From: Epithemia pelagica
Lineage: Eukaryota > Bacillariophyta > Bacillariophyceae > Surirellales > Surirellaceae
Direction: 5' to 3'
Length of the DNA: 64,000 nucleotides
Assembly: GCA_946965045.2 (NCBI GenBank)
Contig: OX337231.1
Span: forward strand, 1,674,001-1,738,000
Positions 30,803 through 40,664 of the stretch are shown piece by piece; positions within the stretch are counted from its first letter, which is position 1; the number at the start of each line of letters is the position of its first letter. The notes under the pieces were generated by a model. That model was not told the DNA's origin and ran no database searches. It saw only the letters and a list, made by a program, of their open reading frames with translations. The position numbers and the translations under genes were made by a program.

Positions 30803-33664
30803 TCAATTCCATGGACCCTCCAACCTCAGTTTGACATCAATCGGAGGCTTATCTCTGCAATAAATGGTAACCTTGATCTTGGCAAAGATTTGAATGTGTA
30901 TTGACTTCCAGGAAGTGTCAGTTTGCTTTTTACTGTCCAAAATAATCCCAGGCCCAGGTCCCACGGACTCCGCCAGTTCTCTGTCATCTGGAGTTCTATA
31001 CGACAAAACATCCTTGTGTTCGTCGAGATAGAGCAAACCTGAAACCCCGACGCTTGGACAGAACACAGTGAATGCAGAAGCTCCAACAGAAAGCACCACA
31101 CCCATCTCCCCGGATAGCGGATGCGACCTCACATACAACGACAAGAAGACACGGTCGCATCTTTCCTGTGCTATCTTGCTGGCCATGCGCTTGGCGTTAC
31201 AATGACGACAAATTTCAGTGATTCCTTCTTGTGAAAGCTCGAATTTGGTAACCGATTCATCAAAAGTCGCTTGCAAAAGTCGATGGACAATTACATCTGG
31301 ATAACGTCGAATAGGGCTCGTGAAATGAGTGTAATAGGGAATGTTGAGTGCGAAGTGTTTCCAATGCGCCGGTGACAATGAACCTGCCACAAAATAGTTT
31401 GCTGGTTGCATCGGGGCCATGAGCATTTGCGTCACGGACATAAGGACAAGGGGATCGTCGCATTCCTGTTTTAGTCTGCAGAGGGAGTCGTGCAAAGCCT
31501 GACTTGTATGAATATCAATATCAAAGCCTATTGCTGCCTTGGCTACATCCGCCACTTTGTCTAGTCCCTCTTCGAGGGGCTCTGGATGTTGTCGCAACAA
31601 GGCACGCCCTTTCGCATGCGTGATCAGCCGCTGTGCAACTAGATAGTTCGCCAGCAGCATGTACTCTTCTACAAGTCTGTTGGAGTCGCGGAAAGGATAT
31701 GGAGCTGCGAGCAAGGGGGTCTGTCCATCTTTGTCCAACTGGAAAGTCAGTTTTATGCCATTGAGGGCCAAGGCACCATTGTCAAATCTCAATTTTCGAC
31801 GTGCCATTGCTACCTTGTGCAACAGAAGCACGTCTGCCGCCACTTCAGCCATTGTATGTGCGCCAGACGGACGTCGACTTGCTGGCCACATTTTTTCGTT
31901 AACGTCACTACTGTCCTCAAGATTTCCGACCTTGCCTTCAATGATATTCTGGGCTGTCGCATAGTCAAGCCGGGCGCATGATTTGATAACGGAACGACCA
32001 TACCACACATGTTCTTTTCCATTGGATTTTGGTAACGTTCCATCCAAGTTCATTCTCCAGACACATGAAAATGCAAGCCTCTCCGTGTTCTCGTTTAAAC
32101 TGCATGCAATCTCACACAGGGATCGTGGCAACATGGGTATTGTCCGGTCTACAAGGTAGACTGTGGTCGCTCGTCGCTGGGCTTCTTGGTCCACTGGCGT
32201 ATTGGGTCGGCAAAAGAAGGACACATCGGCAATGTGTACGCCAATTTCCACTTGGTTCAAATCTGGTAAGAATGAAATGTGCAAGGCATCGTCCAAATCT
32301 TTGGCCGTGGTGGGATCGATGGTAAATATCCGTTGCTGACGATAGTCTCGCCGTCCTTTGTACATGTTCTCTGTGGGTTTCCAACCCATGTCACCATCGG
32401 GTGTCTGGTAGACTCCGGATCTTACTGCATCTTCGACATGTTGCAGGACTTCAGTTGGGTGGTCTCCATGGTCGACTTTATTCTCAACTAAAAGAGCCAT
32501 GATTTCATCTTCTACACGACAGGATTCGCCCAACTTTGTGACATTTGTGCAAGGTGGCCATTGATGTGTTTCAGCCCAATCACCATGTGTGTAAGTTGCC
32601 TGATACAACATGCGCTCAACCTCGTCCTTTTCATGGGCCTTGTCCTCACCGTTGATTTGTTCTTTGATCGTTTTGGTGAAATTGGACGGACATAGAAACT
32701 GCGGTAGACTTCGGTTGAGTGGGGTTAGCAAAGTTGTTCCAGATTGCAAGATCTTCAAAGAGCCAACAATACGTCGTTGAGATGAAGCAGCCTTTTGTTT
32801 ATCATCTCCCGATAATTCCGATCCAAATCGCTGAGGAGAAACAATGCAAACAACCTTCCCCTGATACTGCGGCTGGGTAACCTTCCCCTGATACTGCGGC
32901 TGGGTTTCCTTTGAGGATCGCGGCGAGCGGTCACGTTTCGGTATCGACACCTGTGGATTCCACAAACTCATTTGCAGGAGGTCATCTTGCCAGGTAGATT
33001 CGTTGCTACTTTCGCGACTGGTGACTGACAACTGCTTCATTTGTCTTTCTGGAATCGTCTGGTCTTCTGGTGCCATGACAATATTGTCTCCGGCATCTTC
33101 TTCACTGACCGCATGGTCCACGTCTCCGACCGGACCACTCAGTTGGACAAATACGATATCGCCATCCATGGCCCGATTACGCGCGACGTTGTCGGCAATC
33201 AGAACATCTTTGGTGTAGTGGCCATGATCACAGGATACAAATGCCGGCAATCTCTCGTTGTTTCCGGGTAGTGCCCGTAGTTTCCCTCGAATTAAGGTTG
33301 GTCGTCGTTGATTGGCCAGACCCACTTGGTGAATGTAGTCCATATGCTGGCGCGTGTACTCGCTCAAGACCTCGTTGTATTTTTTGTGGGGAGGATACCG
33401 AGCAGGCTTGTTATTGGTTCTTTGGCCATTGATTCGACCCGAGCTTTTTCCACTGGTTCTCGCATTGTTGGTTCCTCGAGCTTGCCGTTCCGTCTTTGGG
33501 TTGAAACCTGTGGCGCCATTCTTGCCCGTCTCTCTCAAAGCGTCCGATGATTGCTCTGTCGGGCCTGATGCGCCTCCCGATGTCTCTCCGTCACTCTCCT
33601 TTCGTGTTGCTGTTCTTTTCTTTCCAGAACTTTTCGTATGGTTCGATCCAAGTTGACTCGACAT
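30803..33664 (-). CDS. DIS3L2: RNase II/R-family 3'-5' exoribonuclease, DIS3L2-like, 953 aa
   Basis: The ATG at 33664 is the first in frame. An S/G/N-rich N-terminus (MSSQLGSNHTKSSGKKRTAT) precedes cold-shock-type OB domains (RGKLRALPGNNERLPAFV, DVLIADNVARNRAMDGD). The RNB catalytic domain starts RIFTIDPTTAKDLDDALHIS, with the aspartate cluster that binds magnesium, then VGIHIADVSFF-type EIGVHIADVSFF, YLVDRTIPMLPRSL, CSLNENTERLAFS, EYMLLANYLVAQRL and HFTSPIRRYPDVIVHRLLQA. An S1-like domain ends it. There is no N-terminal PIN domain, so it is not Rrp44/DIS3 and fits DIS3L2 or a related enzyme acting without the exosome, often on uridylated RNA. A short tandem repeat (TQPQYQGKV twice) sits near residue 270. 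It is divergent with RPF2. Confidence 0.87.
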   Translation of the reverse strand: MSSQLGSNHTKSSGKKRTATRKESDGETSGGASGPTEQSSDALRETGKNGATGFNPKTERQARGTNNARTSGKSSGRINGQRTNNKPARYPPHKKYNEVLSEYTRQHMDYIHQVGLANQRRPTLIRGKLRALPGNNERLPAFVSCDHGHYTKDVLIADNVARNRAMDGDIVFVQLSGPVGDVDHAVSEEDAGDNIVMAPEDQTIPERQMKQLSVTSRESSNESTWQDDLLQMSLWNPQVSIPKRDRSPRSSKETQPQYQGKVTQPQYQGKVVCIVSPQRFGSELSGDDKQKAASSQRRIVGSLKILQSGTTLLTPLNRSLPQFLCPSNFTKTIKEQINGEDKAHEKDEVERMLYQATYTHGDWAETHQWPPCTNVTKLGESCRVEDEIMALLVENKVDHGDHPTEVLQHVEDAVRSGVYQTPDGDMGWKPTENMYKGRRDYRQQRIFTIDPTTAKDLDDALHISFLPDLNQVEIGVHIADVSFFCRPNTPVDQEAQRRATTVYLVDRTIPMLPRSLCEIACSLNENTERLAFSCVWRMNLDGTLPKSNGKEHVWYGRSVIKSCARLDYATAQNIIEGKVGNLEDSSDVNEKMWPASRRPSGAHTMAEVAADVLLLHKVAMARRKLRFDNGALALNGIKLTFQLDKDGQTPLLAAPYPFRDSNRLVEEYMLLANYLVAQRLITHAKGRALLRQHPEPLEEGLDKVADVAKAAIGFDIDIHTSQALHDSLCRLKQECDDPLVLMSVTQMLMAPMQPANYFVAGSLSPAHWKHFALNIPYYTHFTSPIRRYPDVIVHRLLQATFDESVTKFELSQEGITEICRHCNAKRMASKIAQERCDRVFLSLYVRSHPLSGEMGVVLSVGASAFTVFCPSVGVSGLLYLDEHKDVLSYRTPDDRELAESVGPGPGIILDSKKQTDTSWKSIHIQIFAKIKVTIYCRDKPPIDVKLRLEGPWN

Positions 33665-34701
33665 GGCGAGGATCACTTTGACTTTTATCTATTCCCTCCG
33701 ATTGCGGGGGTACCTCCCGTCTGCTGTCCATACGGTTATTCTCAAATTTTCCTAAAAAATGTTAAAATTATTTCTGTCAAATTTCTTTCGATTTAGCACA
33801 TTATTATAACGTCCAAGCCAACTGTAATAACTGGCTTCGCCCTTTTATGTAGCCGCTTCCGCTCATGCATGACCGTGAGCCGTGAGACTTGACGAGACAT
33901 GGACAAAGAAATCTACAAGCCCATTTTGTACTCAATAGTCTATTGTTTCAGAAGCGAGTACTCTTTACGCAGTAGTGGATCTAGCTTCACGGAATCATCA
34001 CACACACACACACACCAAACCATGAAATACACACACATGGTGCAATGCACCTCTAGAGGAGTATCAAAACAAGCTCCTGGCACTTTGTCTATGGGAAAGA
34101 TAAAAGCATAGTCCTCTACTAATTCAGGTTTCCTGCTTCCTGGGCTTACATACCCCATGATGACGCTGTCAACCAGTGCACTGGTTGATTGTTCATTGCA
34201 CTGGTGGATTGTGATGTTTCATGTTGTCATCCTTCCTTTGATGCATTCCACCTTCACTTGTGATCTAGGTGGATGGTTTTGACCAAAGAGTTGTCACTTT
34301 GGTCGTTCGTCCGGCTGGGTGGTTTTCTTTTGGTTTTTGGTGTGCTCACTGCTCATGGTCGTCTTTTGTGGTGTTGCTCGAAAAGTGAGACGATTCTTGG
34401 CCCCATGTGCCAGCAATACAAGGCGTGACCGGCGCGTCGATTTCGAGCGATCGAAGGGAGGCTGGCGATATCACCCGGCTGGCGCTTTGGGAAAAAATAC
34501 GAGACAATTTTTTTCCATTCGGATGACGGACGAACAAAGGTACCCCCCCAATCGCACCCTTTTGGTCAACAAACAAAGATCTGAAAAATGTGTGTTGTGA
34601 CGGACAGACGACATGCCGCGTCGAAAACCAATCAACAAAATTTGCTTCCATTTTCCATTCCCTCGTCATCAGGTCTTCCCTCCAGAGAGAAGGCAACCAC
34701 C
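33665..34701. other. Divergent promoter region between DIS3L2-like and RPF2 genes
   Basis: About 1 kb without a recognised gene. It contains a short CA run near 34000-34015 and an imperfect direct repeat (cactggttgattgttcattg against cactggtggattgtgatg) near 34180-34215. Confidence 0.45.
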
Positions 34702-35775
34702 ATGGCTCCAACGGCAGAGCAAGCAAAGCGTCTTCATGAGGCCAAATTAATGGCTGGTCTGAGCAAGAAGAAGAAGAAGCAACCCAAAGCGCGTGTCCAA
34801 CGGTATCTCAAATCCATGGAACCTCAGCTCCACGAACGGGGCAAGTCGACCTTGTTGTTCAAGGGCATTCAATGCAGTCAGGGCATGGCAGATGTGTTGA
34901 AAGAGCTTCGCGCCCTACAAGCTCCCAATGCCAAACTCTTGACCAAGAAGAATCAAATTGCACCCTTTACCGACACGGAATCCATTGAATTTTTAACCAC
35001 CAAGAACGATTGTGCCCTCTTTGCCATGGCCAGTACGAACAAGAAACGACCCAACAACCTTGTCATTGGACGAACCTTTGATCGGCAAATCTTGGATATT
35101 TGTGAGTTGGGTGTGATACGTTTCAAGAGCGTTTTGAATGGAGACTACTCGGGACAAATACCCAAGAAACGAATTGGGTCCAAGCCATTACTCCTTTTTT
35201 GCGGAGACTTGTGGCAGACTGTGGAAGAGTATGGGAAACTGCAAAATCTCTTGACCGACTTTTATCGCGGGGATGTCGTGGACAAGTTCGTGGCCAACGG
35301 TTTGGACCACCTGATCATGTTCACGCTGGTAAAGTCACCGGCAGTTTCAAATGGGAATCCTGTGGATCCTCCAATCCTGTTGCACCAAAGAACGTACTTT
35401 TTACAATTGCGAAAGAACCCAGACAGTCCCAGCGTGACCTCCTCACCCCTTCCAGTGCTACAAAACTGTGGCCCCGATTTTGATTTTGTTCTCCGGCGAA
35501 CGCAATGGGCTTCGGCCGAACTGGCCCGTGCCGCTTGCAAATTACCGGCACCGATACAGGCGAGTATGCGTCGATCCAAGAAAAAGAATCAATCCACCAA
35601 TGTGTTTGGAGAAACCATGGGTCGCCTGCATTTGACCAAGCAAGACTTGGAGCATATGGGAGGTAGAAAGGCCAAGGCTCTCCGACGTGCCGAAAAGGCA
35701 GAAGCCCTAGAAGAAAGTGCCGCCATTGAAGGGGAACTACAAAAGGAAGCCGATGCGGAGTTTGCTGATAGCTAG
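34702..35775 (+). CDS. RPF2: RPF2, Brix-domain 60S ribosome assembly factor, 357 aa
   Basis: The ATG at 34702 (ccaccATGGC, good context) begins MAPTAEQAKRLHEAKLMAGL; the frame upstream has no better start. RPF2 features: ARVQRYLKSMEPQLHERGKS, LFKGIQCSQGMADVLKELRA, LTKKNQIAPFTDTESIEFL, the Brix-domain core KNDCALFAMASTNKKRPNNL and IGRTFDRQILDICELGV, then FYRGDVVDKFVANGLDHLI. The C-terminal segment is lysine-rich (RRSKKKNQSTNVFGETMGRL), also typical. RPF2 with RRS1 brings the 5S RNP (5S rRNA, uL18, uL5) into pre-60S particles in the nucleolus. Length and order are normal. Confidence 0.95.
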   Translation: MAPTAEQAKRLHEAKLMAGLSKKKKKQPKARVQRYLKSMEPQLHERGKSTLLFKGIQCSQGMADVLKELRALQAPNAKLLTKKNQIAPFTDTESIEFLTTKNDCALFAMASTNKKRPNNLVIGRTFDRQILDICELGVIRFKSVLNGDYSGQIPKKRIGSKPLLLFCGDLWQTVEEYGKLQNLLTDFYRGDVVDKFVANGLDHLIMFTLVKSPAVSNGNPVDPPILLHQRTYFLQLRKNPDSPSVTSSPLPVLQNCGPDFDFVLRRTQWASAELARAACKLPAPIQASMRRSKKKNQSTNVFGETMGRLHLTKQDLEHMGGRKAKALRRAEKAEALEESAAIEGELQKEADAEFADS

Positions 35776-35840
35776 ATCACTGAACTACCTATACAAGTGT
35801 TATGAATCAGCACATTATTGCTTGGTCAGAGTTGGTTGTT

Positions 35841-36362
35841 TCAGGCGTCATGTTCCATAGGACGCCCTGCTACGCAAACGAGGTTGATGCAATATCTGTT
35901 GCCCTTGGAATCCGGTAGGTTGTGACCCAAGTGTGTCCCATCCAGGCTGACACATTCTCCCCCACGTAAACAACGTACATTCTCCCACACAACTTCATTG
36001 TCCCGAAAACTGGGCCAGCCATGCTTTTGCGATTCTCGAACAAAGTCGTCCCAGGAACGTTGCTTCTTATTGAAAATAAAGAGGGGCTTTCCTGTATTGC
36101 TGTCATAAAACACCACTTCTCCCTTGCGTATCAGTTCACTCTTGGCCTGCATCCGAAAGCGAAGTCGGAGGGAGAAATACCCCCTCGGTTCGGCCCCATG
36201 GCGATTGTAGTTGCAAATACGGTCGGCCATTCTTCGATTCACTCCCCATCGCAAATTCTTTTGCACGGGCGTTTCGGATGTACCATGATCCTTCGGAGCC
36301 ATGATGGAAGAACTTCCATAGATTGGTAAACGCTGTTGTTGTTCGGTTGTAGGAGTAGACAT
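35841..36362 (-). CDS. Divergent MsrB (SelR)-like protein, 173 aa
   Basis: The ATG at 36362 begins MSTPTTEQQQRLPIYGSSS. The central and C-terminal parts align with methionine-R-sulfoxide reductase B: GEVVFYDSNTGKPLFIFNKK, HGWPSFRDNEVVWENVRC, LDGTHLGHNLPD and GNRYCINLVCVAG. The catalytic cysteine of RYCIN and the HLGH histidines are kept. The two CxxC pairs that bind zinc in many MsrBs are absent (the equivalents are FYDSNTG and VRCLRGGECVS), and the N-terminal half is unusual and arginine-rich (NRHGAEPRGYFSLRLRFRMQ). It may reduce protein methionine-R-oxide, but activity is uncertain. It is convergent with RPF2 (65 bp) and divergent with ARP4 (370 bp). Confidence 0.7.
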   Translation of the reverse strand: MSTPTTEQQQRLPIYGSSSIMAPKDHGTSETPVQKNLRWGVNRRMADRICNYNRHGAEPRGYFSLRLRFRMQAKSELIRKGEVVFYDSNTGKPLFIFNKKQRSWDDFVRESQKHGWPSFRDNEVVWENVRCLRGGECVSLDGTHLGHNLPDSKGNRYCINLVCVAGRPMEHDA

Positions 36363-36732
36363 TTTATTTCGTTTGTTAGTTAGGTAGATCAAGGTTTTAT
36401 GAAGTCTTTCAACAATCTTCCAACCACTGACTTGGAACCGTTTTGGCAAGAACGAGATTCAAACTAGTACACTTCTTGGGAAGCACAAATTGCGATGCAA
36501 TCATGGAAACATGGAAACATGAAACGCTTGCTTTCTAGGGAAAGCGACATAACAAAAGGATCATCGTCGTCGTTCCAGCTTGCGCAGGGTCTCGCCATTT
36601 TCACTTGAATGAGCTTGCGTGACGTGGCATGTGGGGCACTTCCGAAATAGTGAAGACGGACAGGCCGTAAGATGTGTGTGCGCTCGTCGTCCCACCTTTT
36701 TTTTTCGCATCCTACGCCCCGTAGCTAGAACC
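36363..36732. other. Divergent promoter region, MsrB-like and ARP4 genes
   Basis: 370 bp; no coding feature recognised. Confidence 0.5.
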
Positions 36733-38647
36733 ATGACATCTTTTTCGACGAGTGGCCAGCCACCTCTGAATGCAATTGTGGCCGACATTGGCCAGTATGC
36801 AACCAAGGTTGGATGGGCGGGAGATGATCATCCAAAGGCATATTTTCGGTCCGTAAGTCAAGCTTTTTATTCGTGCATTCCACTGTCGCATTCATCTGAC
36901 ACACCGTCGTCTACACAAATGATCTGGCGAACAGAATGTTGCAATCTCGCGAAGTGAATCCGTGAGTGGAGAAAAATCGTCTCCTTCCAAAAAAAGCAAG
37001 AAACTTCGATTACCGATTACCGACGTTCGGTATGACTTTTACAATCGACCAATTCTTGGATACAACAACAGTAATTCCAACGCGAAGGATGACGGATCTT
37101 CGTCCTTGGACGGTTCCTGGGAAGTGGCCAATCCAGTAGACCCAGTAACTGGACTTTGGTATCAGTCCGCGAAAACAGAAGAGGTTACACGGCAGGATTC
37201 GACGTCTCGCGGAGAAGGGGCTGATTGGGGCGATCTGATTCCCACGTTGTTGCGTCACGGATATCGAACTGGCTTGAATGTTTCTTCCGAGACATGGGAT
37301 TTCCCACTTCTTTTATGCGAAAGATCCTACAATCCGCCGCCCATACGGCAACAGCTATTGGAAATACTCATGGAGGAACTGCAAGTTTCTTCGGTATTTT
37401 TGGCCAAAGACGCAGTCATGCAATGTTATGCTTGTGGACGTACACAAGGGACGGTCGTTGACATGGGATATGGAGGGACTACAGTCACTCCCGTCTTTGA
37501 AGGCTATGTGGAACAACATGGCATTCAACGGGCACCCATTGGTCTTTCGCACATTGACATGCGCGTGATGGAGCACATGGACGAACTCTATGGCAAACAA
37601 CAACAAACAATTACTTCGGGCAATTTGGGATTTTTGCCCTTGTATCAAGTGAAACAGAAACGTGATTTGGGATGGGCCACATATCAGCGTCGCGCTCCTT
37701 CCTTTCACGAAGCAGCACGGTTGTTTGTGGCACAGGAATGTCGATTAATGGGGGCCGGGATCGCCGTCGATACCACCACGGCTGCTACGACAACGGCAAA
37801 CAATCCCAAATCCTTGTCCTCCTTTCAAGCACCAAACAAGTCCTTTAAACTTCCGGATGAGACAGAAATTCAAGTATCCAGTCACTTTCGTTTCCATTCG
37901 GCCAATATATTGGTGGGTCGTCCTCAAATTGTTGTGACTGGTGCAGCAGCAGATGGAGCACCACCACCCGCTCCACCAACCACCCCCATGTCATCGGAAC
38001 AGGAAGCACGTCAACGATTATTCCAAAAGAACAAGCATGAATGGATGGCGTACATGCAACAGCAACAACAAATACTCGACAGCTCAGAGCAAGGAAACTC
38101 GACCGGTGGAGATGGAGAACAAGTGAACGACGAGTTTTCCGATGCAACAGCAGTAGGAATCGCCAAACGCCGAACGAAAAGACAAAAGATAAAAGATTCT
38201 ACTGGAACAACTCGCTCCAGCAACAAGGCCATGTTCTCCAATTCGCGTCTGAATGCAGCCTGTGCCAAGTACTTTCAAAAAATTGTGGACCAATCCCTCA
38301 CTTCCTCCCCAATCGCCCAAATGATTTGTGAGGCGGCGTATCGATGTGATCGCGACCAGCAGCCTGCCTTGTTGGGCAACGTTATACTAGGAGGAGGGGG
38401 ATCTTGTTTGGCACCTACAGAACAGGCAGTGCCCGATCTCATCAAGGAACAAACCGAGAGCCTCATTCATACTCACACGCCTGGCTGGCGCATCAAAATG
38501 CTCGCACCTGCCGCCTCGGAAAGAGCTGTCTTACCATGGTTGGGAGGGTCCATTTTGGCCAGTCTCGGAAGCTTTCATGAAATGTATGTTACAAGAGCTG
38601 ACTATGAAGAGTGGGGTGCCGCTATTGTAAATCGAAAGTGCCCCTAG
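36733..38647 (+). CDS. ARP4: Actin-related protein, ARP4/BAF53 type (two exons, 610 aa)
   Basis: Exon 1 is 36733-36852 (MTSFSTSGQPPLNAIVADIG...AYFRS), the 82-bp intron is bordered gtaagt/acag, and exon 2 is 36935-38647. The actin fold is visible: IVADIGQYATKVGWAGDDHP (phosphate loop 1), WDFPLLLCERSYNPPPIRQQ, FLAKDAVMQCYACGRTQGTV, VVDMGYGGTTVTPVFEGY (phosphate loop 2), then GNVILGGGGSCLAP, AAPASERAVLPWLGGSILA and the C-terminal EEWGAAIV. At 610 aa it is longer than actin (375), with acidic, glutamine- and serine-rich inserts, for example around residues 380-460. The arrangement and GxSILAS end fit ARP4, a nuclear subunit of NuA4, SWR1, INO80 and BAF-type complexes. Confidence 0.85.
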
Positions 38648-40664
38648 TGCTTAAGTCCAACTGATGGAACAACCGGTTCCCTCCTCCTTCCCCTGATATG
38701 TTGCCAGGAGAGCGTTTGAGCTTAGAGGTCATCTCCACATTATGACAAGGAATCAGAATTACCATTGCGACGTGCCGGAACCAGGCAACTTGCTGAAAGA
38801 TGATCAAGTATAAACTACGGTCGTAACTGCTTGCCTAGTATTGCCTAGCAAACACTATGTGAACTTTATCTTCTTGTAGTCGTGTGGACTGAGTTGGCGT
38901 TCGCAGGGTCGAGAGTTGTGAATTGAGAAATGACTTCTGAGTTTGAAGAGAGGGCAGCAGCAAGCAAAGAAGTCTACTCCTATCTCCGACCTACCTCCTA
39001 CGAGGCACAGATCACCGAAATTATCATCAAATGACTGCAGCCATCAGCCATCTCAACTTTCCCCCAGAAAACGAAAAAGTGGACGGAGCAAGCCAAACCT
39101 AGAACCTCTAGCTAGAGGTAGGATTTGGCAGTCAGTGCTCTGTGCTAGCTAGCGTTACAATACTGCAGACCCCACACACAAGAAACAGGAAACAAGAATG
39201 TCGACAAACCAGAGAACAAAAGCACAATAGGGCTTATAAGTTCTCGAACAGTGGGATTCCCAAGCAAATTTCTCCTTCTTTTGTGCGTTTATTCGTCGTG
39301 CTCGTCGATTGCTTATTGAAAGTATGGCGGCATGCTAGTTAGCTTGCTTGCTAAGAGACAGCCATGTTTCGGCTTATGACTACTCTATACTCGCGTACTC
39401 TCTCCTCTCTCTACTCTCTAGGAGTAGAGAGTTAGCTAGTGAGTCGCGCGAGTCACCTCTACGACTACACCAACAAAAACTATGGGGGAAATGGGAAGAG
39501 ATAGAGTCCTTAGTCCTACGAGTAGAGAGGAGTAGGAGTATCTCTATCTCGCGGCTTTGGAATCAGAAATAATCAGGTACTCCTATTTTTGATTTGGGTT
39601 TTGGGTAGAGCTATCTGTGATCGGTAATAGGTAATAGGTAATAGGTAATAGGTAATAGGTGTAGATGAAGAACAGAGGCCATAAATTGAGAAGAACGAGG
39701 GGTCATCTCAGCATTCAGCATGCTGCAAGAAGACCCGCTACCCGCTGCTAGGATTTGACGAAAAAGCCGTAGGAGTACATCGTACATCTGTCGACTTTGA
39801 TATTTTATATTATTGTATCAAGGGCTCAAGGCTCAAGGTCCCAACTCCCAATGACCTACCTTGGATCGTAGATCCGTAGATCGTAGATGTCGCAAGTCGC
39901 AAGAGTCGAAAATTCGCGATCTTGGCACTGGGCAATTGGCAAGCCCCGGCATGTTTGATGGCGCACGGCAAAACCGTAGGAACAAATCAATTCTCGACAC
40001 TCGGTACTCAACAACCTTAACAGTCGAGAGTCAATCCATTATCCATAACCAATAACAACAACAATACACCGGGGTTTTATGTTTTATGTCCGCAGTAGTA
40101 ACGAGTAGACTTGTACGAGCTCGTAGCTACTCCTGATAATGATACCGCCTTGTCGCCGTGAAACACAAAGAGAGCAGGACCATCTAAAGTCTAAAGTTAT
40201 CTAGCTCATCCTAGCTAGCACCATAGTCTAAAATCCTCTCAAGCGAGATCTAGTAAGTCAGTACAAAAATAACAACAGAAAACAGAAGGCTCCTCTACCA
40301 AACCCCAAACCAGCAGGGCGAAACAGTGAAACGGCCTTCATGCACACTGGTGATGGTCCGCTGGTTCACCTTGGTGAGCATTACTATTAGGCCATCCCCC
40401 TTGGACACGGAGCAACAACAACAAGTTTGTTGAACTCTCGCTGTTGGTGATATTGTATCTGGTTACTGGTATATCGTTGCATTGACTGCGAGACGTGAGA
40501 GGAGAGACGATAGTGTTGTTCTGTTGATCGGCTTTATTCGATCGACTTGTTGGCAACAAAAAGCGTCCCACAGTTTATCCAACGAGGAGGTGTTGCCTTT
40601 CTTTGAGGCCCCAATACAATCGTGAAGAAATATCTGTGTGACAAGGAAAGCAAAGCAAAGCAAG
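38648..40664. other. Long intergenic region, 2 kb, no gene recognised
   Basis: Only short frames. It holds the GGTAATA array (39623), several AGGAGTAG / CTACTCCT motifs near 39405-39430 and 39515-39545, and the promoter of the armadillo-repeat gene near its right end. Confidence 0.5.
39623..39657. repeat. Tandem 7-bp repeat (GGTAATA)5
   Basis: Five perfect units. Two to three diverged units occur on the other strand near 4168-4185. Confidence 0.9.

Noticed and set aside
39623-39657. GGTAATA array considered as telomere-like sequence
   Set aside because: The unit is not a TTAGGG-type telomere repeat, it is short and internal; treated as a microsatellite.
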